From Spirochaetaceae bacterium (GTDB lineage: Bacteria > Spirochaetota > Spirochaetia > DSM-27196 > SKKC01), in NCBI GenBank assembly GCA_003554375.1, contig PWGF01000548.1, positions 1 to 11,282 of the forward strand: a stretch of 11,282 nucleotides of DNA, written 5' to 3'. The notes beneath the pieces are model-generated. The model was not told the DNA's origin. It ran no database searches and saw nothing but the letters and a program-made list of their open reading frames with translations. A program made the translations under genes and the position numbers. Positions 1 to 5,625 of this stretch are shown one piece after another; position 1 is the first letter of the stretch; each line of letters opens with the position of its first letter.

Positions 1-390
1 CTCGTCGAGCGGTAAGTACTCCGGCTCTCCGTATACTGCGGCTGAGCTGGAAAATACCATCCGGTGGATTTTGTTACGTGCCATGGCGTTGAGGATGTTG
101 ATGGTGCCGGGGATGTTGTTGGTGGCGTATTCCTCCGGCTTCACCATCGACTCGCCTGCGGCCTTGAGGGCGGCCAGGTGTACCACTGCTTGGTATCCGT
201 TCTTCATGGTCTCTTCTAGAGCGCCTTGGTCCAGAATGTCACAACGGTACACTGTGGACTCCGGGAAGAGGTTCTCATCCAAGCCGGTGGTGAAGTTGTC
301 GTAGACACCGGTCTCATGTCCCGCATCGATCAGCGCACGCGTTACGTGACTGCCGATGTAACCTGCACCGCCTATTACCAGTACTCGCAT
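1..390 (-). CDS. galE: UDP-glucose 4-epimerase, N-terminal part (cut by window edge)
   Basis: Interconverts UDP-glucose and UDP-galactose in the cytoplasm, feeding the Leloir pathway and surface polysaccharide synthesis. The reverse strand encodes 130 residues without a stop before the edge, so the gene is incomplete here, about 40% of the usual 320-340 aa. Visible hallmarks of this extended short-chain dehydrogenase: the NAD-binding GGAGYIGS loop at residues 7-14, the acidic YDN at the end of the second strand (30-32), the HLAALKAAGES segment (71-81) followed by the P..Y..NN element, and the SSSAAVYGEP strand (114-123) carrying the catalytic serine region. The YxxxK pair lies outside the window. 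The ATG at 390 is preceded by a GGGAG ribosome-binding site (400-404) at 9 nt spacing. It is divergent from the lycopene cyclase gene. A related NDP-sugar epimerase is possible, but the motifs fit GalE best. Confidence 0.93.
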   Translation of the reverse strand, partial: MRVLVIGGAGYIGSHVTRALIDAGHETGVYDNFTTGLDENLFPESTVYRCDILDQGALEETMKNGYQAVVHLAALKAAGESMVKPEEYATNNIPGTINILNAMARNKIHRMVFSSSAAVYGEPEYLPLDE

Positions 391-594
391 TGATATCTGC
401 TCCCATGTGGCCGAACACTACGTATTGCAGAAGGGCTGCACTGCCCAACGCTCCAGATCGTCGAATCCCGCTTGCGGCATCTTGAATGTGCCTCCGTATC
501 GGGGCATCTGCACCATTGTTCCCGGCCGCGGGCGCGATGTCAAAGGATTCTCGATTGCCTTTTGTCCTTGGTGAGGATAGCATTCGGTCAACTG
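391..594. other. Divergent galE/crtY intergenic region
   Basis: A gene-free stretch holding the start signals of both divergent genes. It contains the galE Shine-Dalgarno (400-404, reverse strand) and a short dyad, TGCAG-5 nt-CTGCA (426-440), that could be an operator or a chance hairpin. An open frame continues upstream of the crtY ATG to 472, but it has no ribosome-binding site and no family-like sequence, so I treat it as non-coding. Confidence 0.5.
555..583 (+). promoter_or_regulatory. Weak candidate promoter of crtY
   Basis: TTGCCT (555-560) and TAGCAT (578-583) are 17 nt apart, each matching the sigma-70 consensus at 4 of 6 bases. Transcription would start near 590, only a few bases before the crtY ATG at 595. 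That fits the absence of a Shine-Dalgarno at a usable distance and would make the transcript nearly leaderless. Speculative. Confidence 0.25.
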
Positions 595-1761
595 ATGAAA
601 CGTTACGACTACATCCTGGCCGGGGGCGGGCTCGCCGGTCTGAGCCTGGCGTACCGCCTTGTGCGATCCGGGAACCCCGAGATTCGGGACGCACAGATCC
701 TAATCGTCGACAGGGACGACAAGACGCGCAACGACCGTACCTGGTGTCATTGGACCCGCCGGGAGCTGCCGTTCGATCATATCGTGAGCCGGAGTTGGGA
801 GCATCTTTGGTTCATCGGCGGCGGCCGAACGATGAAGCTGGAGCTTAACCCGTATCGCTATCAGGTCATTCATGCAATCGATCTCTACCGAGAGGCCCAT
901 CGTGATCTCGCCGCCCGGCCGAACGTAAGCTTTCGTGTGGGCGAGATCCGGGATATCAGAGACTCGGAGAACGGTGCGGAGCTGCGGGTGGACAACGAAT
1001 GGGTCCGCGGCAACTGGCTCTTCGACAGCGCATACGGCGCGGAAGACCTTGCCGTGGACAGTCCGCGGTACCACGATCTGAAGCAGCACTTCCTGGGAGT
1101 GGAGATAGAGGCGCCGGCGGGATCCTTCGATCCCGCGCGCGCCACGCTGTTCGATTTCCGGACGCCTCAGGAGGGTGTGATGCGCTTCGTGTACGTGTTG
1201 CCGTACACCGACCGGCGCGCTCTCGTAGAGTATACGCTCTTCAGCCATTCGCTGCTCGAGATAGCCGAGTACGAGCATGGCGTCCGAGACTATATCGGGT
1301 CGGTGCTCGGAGTGACGGAGTACGAACGCCGGTACGAGGAGAGCTGCGTAATTCCGATGACGGACCGCCCGTTCGGACGGGCCGGCGGAAACCGAATCAT
1401 GCGTACCGGCACCAAAGGTGGACTTGTGAAGCCGTCAACGGGGTATGCGTTTACGCGGATTCAACGCGATAGCGACGCGATCGTTTCTTCGCTCGAGCGC
1501 ACCGGAGCGCCGTGGGACGTCCCGGCTTCGCCCGGCCGGTACCGTCTCTTCGACTCGATTCTGTTGCAGGTCTTGTTCCGGCATGGTCATCGGGCGGAGG
1601 AAGTGTTCACTGCGCTTTTCGAAGGCAACCCCGTACAGCGCGTCTTCTCGTTTCTCGACGAGGAGGACGGGCCGGGTCAGAATCTCAAGCTCATGGCGAC
1701 GGTTCCGATCCCGTTGTTTCTGCGGGCTACCGGGCGCGTCCTGGCGCCGGGCGCAATGTAG
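595..1761 (+). CDS. crtY: Lycopene cyclase, FAD-type (CrtY family)
   Basis: Cyclises the psi ends of lycopene to beta-ionone rings in carotenoid synthesis, as a membrane-associated flavoprotein in a redox-neutral reaction. The 388-residue product matches the family length. It begins with YDYILAGGGLAGLS, a dinucleotide-binding GxGxxG at residues 10-15, followed by the acidic strand end VDRD (38-41). NDRTWCHW (46-53) is the conserved N-x-RTW element of CrtY/CrtL enzymes. IPMTDRPF (253-260) and GGLVKPSTGYAF (275-286) are the C-terminal FAD-domain motifs. I chose the ATG at 595 because the nucleotide fold normally starts within a few residues of the N terminus. An in-frame GTG at 571 is the main alternative, and neither has a good Shine-Dalgarno. 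The next gene, 202 nt downstream, is also a carotenoid gene. Whether one or both ends are cyclised cannot be read from the sequence. Confidence 0.87.
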   Translation: MKRYDYILAGGGLAGLSLAYRLVRSGNPEIRDAQILIVDRDDKTRNDRTWCHWTRRELPFDHIVSRSWEHLWFIGGGRTMKLELNPYRYQVIHAIDLYREAHRDLAARPNVSFRVGEIRDIRDSENGAELRVDNEWVRGNWLFDSAYGAEDLAVDSPRYHDLKQHFLGVEIEAPAGSFDPARATLFDFRTPQEGVMRFVYVLPYTDRRALVEYTLFSHSLLEIAEYEHGVRDYIGSVLGVTEYERRYEESCVIPMTDRPFGRAGGNRIMRTGTKGGLVKPSTGYAFTRIQRDSDAIVSSLERTGAPWDVPASPGRYRLFDSILLQVLFRHGHRAEEVFTALFEGNPVQRVFSFLDEEDGPGQNLKLMATVPIPLFLRATGRVLAPGAM

Positions 1762-1880
1762 GGCGCCCGTTTGGGGGGGACGGAGCGCCGCCGGCCGGAG
1801 CTGCCGGACGAGAGTCAACGGAGCCGGATGCAGGTCGCGGCGGCCGGGAAACTCAACGGCCCCGCGGCCCTGGCAGTTGC

Positions 1881-1932
1881 GAGCGACTGAGCGGCGAATG
1901 GGAACGAGCGAGTGGCGAGTACGAATGTGAAC
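1881..1932. repeat. Imperfect direct repeat upstream of the cruF-like gene
   Basis: Within the 202-nt gene-free gap 1762-1963, two copies of about 25 nt lie side by side. Copy 1 (1881-1904) starts GAGCGA and ends GAATGGGAAC, copy 2 (1906-1932) starts GAGCGA and ends GAATGTGAAC. The middles differ. They sit just upstream of the cruF-like Shine-Dalgarno. It may be a degenerate duplication; no function is evident, and the rest of the gap shows nothing I can name. Confidence 0.4.
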
Positions 1933-1963
1933 GTGATCAACGTGGACGACGGGAGATGAACCG

Positions 1964-2770
1964 ATGGGCGAAGCTGCAGCTTTCTTGTCGCCCCTGTTCA
2001 CCGGGGCAGTGGACGAGGTGGGATACGGAGCGATGGTGCTGGGGGCCCTGTGGGCGCTCGTTATGATTCTGGTGCCGGTGGTCCGGTGGGTAAAGGGCGA
2101 GCAGGCGATGGCGTCGGCTATTACGGCCGGAACGTTGCTTCAGACCGCTGCCGTTTTCGTCGTCCTTGCCGCCGGGAGCTGGGGGCCGCTGCGGGCAGTC
2201 GTCGTTCTCGTGGTGGTTGGGGCCGGAGGATGGCTACTCGAGTACGCCGGAACGCGGAGTGGCCGGATCTTCGGCTCCTACGGATACACGGACAAGCTCA
2301 AGCCGCAGGTGGCGGCGGTACCGGCGATTATTCCGGCAGCGTGGTTCATGATGCTCGTGCCGGCCTGGGCGATCGTGATACTCCTGGGAAGGGGGCTCGG
2401 GCTCGGGATGCTCCCGATCTGGCTTTTTGCCCCGTTGGCCGGCGCGGCCTTCACGGCCTGGGACCTTTTCCTCGATCCGCAGATGGTGATCTGGGACTTC
2501 TGGCGATGGGGCAAGAAAGGCCGTTACTACGGAGTACCGCTGTCGAACTTCGTCGGTTGGTGGGCCGGCGCGACGGTTCTGTCCGCGCTTGCTCATCCGG
2601 CAGTCACCGCGTGGCCGCTTCCGGTGATGGCACTCTTTCTGGTGTATACGCTCACGTGGGTGCTGCACGCGATCGGCCACGCGGTGTTCTGGCGCCTCTA
2701 CCTGAGCGCGGTGGTGGGGACGATTGCGATGGGACTCTTCGTGGCGGGAGGCGTTTTCGGTCTGCGGTAG
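1964..2770 (+). CDS. cruF: CruF-type carotenoid 1'-hydratase (Caroten_synth/DUF422 membrane protein)
   Basis: Members of this integral-membrane family (CruF; archaeal bisanhydrobacterioruberin hydratase) add water across the 1',2' bond of an acyclic carotenoid end, giving a tertiary 1'-hydroxyl. The 268-residue product is largely hydrophobic with roughly seven membrane segments, e.g. around residues 24-41, 55-90, 118-140, 150-168 and 218-264. Family motifs are clear: LEYAGTRSGRIFGSYGY starting at 92, the PAIIPAAWFMM segment, AWDLFLDP (165-172) with the family's conserved acidic residues, WRWGKKGRYYGVP, and NFVGWW (195-200). The ATG at 1964 has a GGGAG ribosome-binding site at 1951-1955, 8 nt upstream. 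It follows crtY on the same strand and probably shares its transcript. With CrtY the likely products are 1'-hydroxy-gamma-carotene derivatives. The substrate assignment is inference from the family. Confidence 0.85.
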   Translation: MGEAAAFLSPLFTGAVDEVGYGAMVLGALWALVMILVPVVRWVKGEQAMASAITAGTLLQTAAVFVVLAAGSWGPLRAVVVLVVVGAGGWLLEYAGTRSGRIFGSYGYTDKLKPQVAAVPAIIPAAWFMMLVPAWAIVILLGRGLGLGMLPIWLFAPLAGAAFTAWDLFLDPQMVIWDFWRWGKKGRYYGVPLSNFVGWWAGATVLSALAHPAVTAWPLPVMALFLVYTLTWVLHAIGHAVFWRLYLSAVVGTIAMGLFVAGGVFGLR

Positions 2771-2869
2771 GGAAGGCGCGGTACGGGCAATCCGGGGGCG
2801 GACCCGTGGACTGACGGACTATCGGATGGTATGCGGTACGCCTATGGCCGCGGCAGCGCCGGTGCCTTC

Positions 2870-2898
2870 TTGCTGTTCAAGCGGTGAAAGGCTACACT
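2870..2898 (+). promoter_or_regulatory. Candidate sigma-70 promoter of the pfk-phosphatase operon
   Basis: TTGCTG (2870-2875) and TACACT (2893-2898) are separated by exactly 17 nt. Predicted initiation near 2905 gives a short leader containing the strong AAGGAG Shine-Dalgarno at 2909-2914. It lies in the 153-nt gap after the cruF-like gene, suggesting pfk starts its own transcription unit. No convincing terminator precedes it, so read-through from cruF is possible. Confidence 0.5.
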
Positions 2899-2923
2899 CC
2901 CAGAGCTGAAGGAGATTAGGGCG

Positions 2924-4246
2924 ATGAGCCAAGTGGATAAGTTCACGGTTCCTATCCTGGGGACCGCGCGCGTTCCTTCCCCCATTCCGTTTTCCACCAC
3001 GCACGGGGACACTACGGCCAACTACGTTTCGGATCAGGAGGCGATACTCTTCGACATTACCGCGCGCTGGGACCAGGAGCGTGGCCGCCGAGACTCGCGG
3101 GGTATGCTCGAGCTGGCGGGGCCGCGGGAGCATCTCTATTTTGAGCCCCAGCGGGTGCACGCCGCGATCGTGACGTGCGGTGGCTTATGTCCCGGGCTCA
3201 ACGACGTCATTCGCGCACTCGTACGGTGCCTCTGGTATCGGTACGGAGTCCGCCGGATCTCGGGTATACAGTTCGGGTACTGGGGGCTTCTGCCTGACAA
3301 GAACCTGCCGGTTGTCCCGCTCAACCCGACTGTGGTGGATGATATCCACCAGATGGGCGGTTCGATGCTTGGATCGAGTCGTGGCGGTGGTGAACGGACC
3401 GGCGATATCGTCGATACGCTTGAGCGTCTCGAGCTGAATATGCTCTTCACGATCGGCGGCGACGGAACGCAGAAAGGAGCTCAGGCTATTGCCGAGGAAG
3501 CCGAGCGCCGGGGCCTTGATGTAGCGGTGGTCGGGGTGCCTAAGACGATCGACAACGACTTAAGCCTGATCCAGAAGAGTTTCGGTTTCGAGACTGCGGT
3601 CAGTGTTGCAAGCGATGCGGTGGCAAGCGCGCACGCAGAGGCCCACTCCGCCATCAACGGAATTGGGCTCGTGAAGCTCATGGGGCGTGAGAGCGGCTTC
3701 ATCGCCGCCTATGCCGCTTTGGCTAGCAACGAGGCGAACTTCGTGCTGATTCCTGAGGTTCCCTTCGAGCTGGAGGGTGAAAACGGTCTGCTCCGTCACC
3801 TTCGGGATCGCTTGGAGCGGCGAAACCACGCCGTCATCATCGTCGGCGAGGGAGCGGGGCAGGAGTTGGTTGCTACCCAGGGGACCGACGCCGGCGGCAA
3901 CCGGGTGCTCGGCGACATCGGGGCATATCTTCGGGACCGGATCAAGGAGCATTTCAGCAAGGCGGGGATGCCGTTTAGCCTCAAGTACATCGATCCGAGC
4001 TACATGATTCGAAGCGCGGTTGCGGTAGCCGACGACAGCGTGTACTGCTCGCGACTCGGAAACAACGCCGCGCATGCGGCCATGGCCGGAAAGACTCGGA
4101 TGCTGGTGAGCCTTGTGAACAACTACTTTGTGCACATCCCGATTGCGCCTGCGGTTGGGGCGCGCAACAAGGTTCACCCGGAGAGCACTCTCTGGCGGGA
4201 TGTTCTGGAAGCGACACAACAGCCCATCTCCATGGTGAATCGTTGA
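2924..4246 (+). CDS. pfkA: 6-phosphofructokinase (trypanosome/Treponema-like type)
   Basis: Phosphorylates fructose 6-phosphate to fructose 1,6-bisphosphate, the committing glycolytic step. The 440-residue product has an N-terminal extension of about 80 residues before the first fold motif, GGLCPGLNDVI (from 86). GGDGT is at 178-182, PKTIDND with the catalytic-loop aspartates at 206-212, and MGRESGF from 253 forms part of the sugar-phosphate site. The phosphoryl-donor positions are mixed. Glycine in GGDG (not GGDD) is the ATP-type residue. Lysine in PKTIDND (not PGTIDND) is usual in pyrophosphate-dependent enzymes. Trypanosomatid and plant PFKs carry this same pair and use ATP, so ATP is my preferred donor, but pyrophosphate cannot be excluded. 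AAGGAG at 2909-2914 sits 9 nt before the ATG. Its stop codon overlaps the phosphatase start by 4 nt. Confidence 0.94.
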   Translation: MSQVDKFTVPILGTARVPSPIPFSTTHGDTTANYVSDQEAILFDITARWDQERGRRDSRGMLELAGPREHLYFEPQRVHAAIVTCGGLCPGLNDVIRALVRCLWYRYGVRRISGIQFGYWGLLPDKNLPVVPLNPTVVDDIHQMGGSMLGSSRGGGERTGDIVDTLERLELNMLFTIGGDGTQKGAQAIAEEAERRGLDVAVVGVPKTIDNDLSLIQKSFGFETAVSVASDAVASAHAEAHSAINGIGLVKLMGRESGFIAAYAALASNEANFVLIPEVPFELEGENGLLRHLRDRLERRNHAVIIVGEGAGQELVATQGTDAGGNRVLGDIGAYLRDRIKEHFSKAGMPFSLKYIDPSYMIRSAVAVADDSVYCSRLGNNAAHAAMAGKTRMLVSLVNNYFVHIPIAPAVGARNKVHPESTLWRDVLEATQQPISMVNR

Positions 4247-5151
4247 GTACTCGACGTATAGTGGCGATCGGAGATCTACACGCCAATCCGGACGCCTTCT
4301 TCGAGGTTTTCCGCGGGCTGGGGCTGACCGATCGCCGGAATCGGTGGATCGGACGCAATGTCGACGTTGTCCAGCTGGGCGATCTATGTGATCGCGGAAC
4401 GGACAGTCGCACCATCTATTCGCTCATGATGGCGTGGATGGAGGAAAGCCGCGATCATGGGGCGACGCTGGAAGTCCTGCTGGGAAACCATGAAGCTCTC
4501 AACGTCTTCGGATTCTACGGCGATGTGCGGCGTGAAGAAGAGGCCTCCTACGCCGCAGGCGATCTTGCGGAGGGCCGAAAACGTCGGGCCCGCGCTTTTG
4601 CTCCGGGCGGGGAGCTCTACGACTGGATTCTGGGGCGACCGGCCATAGTGCGGCGCGGGTCGCTCCTATTCGCGCATGCGGATCTGCCGCCGACGTTGGA
4701 CAACGTTCCGTACGAAGAGCTCAATCGCTCGGTACGCTCTTCGATTGCGCGGCATGCACCTCGGTTCTATAACGGCAACGCTGAACGGCGACCGCCGGAG
4801 CTGTTTTCGCCGACCTCAAGCATTCTCTGGTGCCGGGCGGCCGCCACCGGCGGCCCGGAGTATCGGGGCGCGCTCAAGCGCTTCCTTGCGATCAACGGGG
4901 CGACGGCGTATGTGTGCGGGCATACCCCCGATCCCGAGGGAAAGGCTGCGGTTCGATTCGCCGGCAGATATGTTTGTATCGATACTGCGATGGGTTACGA
5001 GCACTGGGGACACGGAAGACGGACGGCGCTGGTGGCGGAAGGTGGGAACGTAGCCCTTGCTGTTCTCCGGGGCGGAAAGATCCGGTGGGAGCCGCTCCAG
5101 CTTGCCCGCGATGAGCCGCTTCGTGGCCTAGGTACCGCATGGGATAGATAG
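4243..5151 (+). CDS. Shewanella-like (Shelph) metallophosphatase, PPP superfamily
   Basis: A dinuclear-metal phosphoesterase of 302 residues, probably cytoplasmic since no signal peptide is seen. The PPP metal-binding signature is complete: GDLHAN (10-15), GDLCDRG (46-52) and GNHEALN (81-87), then a histidine in FAHADLPP (from 143) and another in CGHTPDPEG (from 225). The string GNHEALN followed by a GDVRR-like segment, a later SSILWCR element and CGHTPDPEG resemble bacterial Shelph phosphatases rather than MutT- or ApaH-type enzymes. Translation starts at TTG 4243, within TTGA, which also holds the stop of the phosphofructokinase gene, so the two are probably translationally coupled; no independent strong Shine-Dalgarno is visible. 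Substrate unknown: phosphoprotein, sugar phosphate or dinucleotide are all possible. The operon suggests a link to glycolytic control, which is inference. Confidence 0.86.
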   Translation: MSTRRIVAIGDLHANPDAFFEVFRGLGLTDRRNRWIGRNVDVVQLGDLCDRGTDSRTIYSLMMAWMEESRDHGATLEVLLGNHEALNVFGFYGDVRREEEASYAAGDLAEGRKRRARAFAPGGELYDWILGRPAIVRRGSLLFAHADLPPTLDNVPYEELNRSVRSSIARHAPRFYNGNAERRPPELFSPTSSILWCRAAATGGPEYRGALKRFLAINGATAYVCGHTPDPEGKAAVRFAGRYVCIDTAMGYEHWGHGRRTALVAEGGNVALAVLRGGKIRWEPLQLARDEPLRGLGTAWDR

Positions 5152-5180
5152 GGTTCCACTGCCACGTGTTTGCCGAACAC

Positions 5181-5211
5181 AAAAAAGCCGGCGCTTCTGG
5201 CCGGCTCTTTC
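5181..5211 (+). terminator. Intrinsic terminator after the phosphatase gene (bidirectional)
   Basis: A 6-bp GCCGGC stem (5187-5192 with 5200-5205) and 7-nt loop is flanked by A6 (5181-5186) and CTCTTTC. Read forward it ends the pfk-phosphatase unit 30 nt after the stop. Read in reverse it has a perfect T6 tail, so it works at least as well for a reverse-strand transcript. Confidence 0.7.
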
Positions 5212-5489
5212 GTCAATGCCGATTACGGCGAACACGAACTACTGGTCCGTGTAGTACATGCATACTGTACGAGTAGTTACAATACGCTCATAATCTGTGA
5301 CCGCCGGCTGCCGGGTCAATCCCGGCTTCCGTAGAGCGGCGGTTCAACGTCCCTCATTCGCACATCCTCCAGTCAGGTAGTGCTCATCAGGACACGATCA
5401 GTTCCGTGCCGGAACCCTTATCTCGACTATAAGGCTACTACGTCCGGTGCCTCCCGTCAAGCTCCGTTTCTGGCTGAAGCGCCTTTTTC
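5212..5489. other. Gene-free, inverted-repeat-rich region; possible structured RNA
   Basis: Together with its flanks, 5152-5625 lacks any credible coding frame but is full of dyads. AACTACT/AGTAGTT (5237-5243, 5272-5278) encloses GTACA/TGTAC. CCGCCG/CGGCGG (5301-5306, 5337-5342) encloses GCCGGG/CCCGGC (5310-5315, 5321-5326). GCAC/GTGC is at 5360-5363 and 5380-5383. Two mutually exclusive helices occupy 5391-5410 and 5401-5415. CCTTAT/ATAAGG is at 5416-5421 and 5429-5434. A long-range pair GGCGCTTC/GAAGCGCC joins 5190-5197 to 5476-5483, the latter followed by T5 (5484-5488). The 5391-5410 helix needs a G-U pair that exists only in a reverse-strand RNA. A weak forward -10 (CATAAT, 5289-5294) would start RNA at about 5301. 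I recognise no known RNA family. Confidence 0.35.
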
Positions 5490-5518
5490 TTGATAATTCG
5501 GGTTAAGTGCGCTACATA
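5490..5518 (+). promoter_or_regulatory. Candidate promoter of the MBL/cNMP-binding gene
   Basis: TTGATA (5490-5495, 5 of 6 to consensus) lies 17 nt before TACATA (5513-5518, poorer). Initiation near 5525 would give a leader of about 100 nt to the ATG at 5626. That leader holds two adjacent dyads: CCGCG-TAG-CGCGG (5537-5549) and GGCTCC-C-GGAGCC (5549-5561). Confidence 0.4.
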
Positions 5519-5613
5519 GGGGAGAAGCACCCTTTGCCGCGTAGCGCGGGCTCCCGGAGCCTGGCATGAAGACGGTCGCCGAAGTGGGGAGGAGCTGCTA
5601 TCCTGAGCCGGCC

Positions 5614-5621
5614 GGGAGGAG
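5614..5621 (+). promoter_or_regulatory. Ribosome-binding site deciding the start of the MBL/cNMP gene
   Basis: GGGAGGAG lies just upstream of the ATG at 5626, with 4-6 nt spacing depending on the register. The in-frame ATG at 5566, 20 codons earlier, has only GGAG (5556-5559) inside a tight dyad. The 5626 start also places the PRGGYLVRTPAG segment close to the N terminus, so I prefer it. Confidence 0.65.
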
Positions 5622-5625
5622 ATGT

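Noticed and set aside
472..594. 41-codon N-terminal extension of the lycopene cyclase frame.
   Set aside because: No ribosome-binding site, Cys/Arg-rich non-family sequence, and the dinucleotide-binding fold would then start abnormally late.
5337..5360. GGTTCAA-like string resembling a tRNA T arm.
   Set aside because: The flanking bases do not form the 5-bp T stem, and no acceptor, anticodon or D arm fits around it.
5352..5418. Hammerhead-ribozyme-like arrangement on the reverse strand: CTGATGA, a GCAC/GTGC stem II followed by GAA, and a 6-bp stem I hairpin ending just before CTGATGA.
   Set aside because: The residue after GAA is T and the expected partner before the cleavage position is C, so the conserved A15.1-U16.1 pair and the UH site are missing. 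No adjoining stem III forms either. Likely coincidence within a hairpin-rich region.
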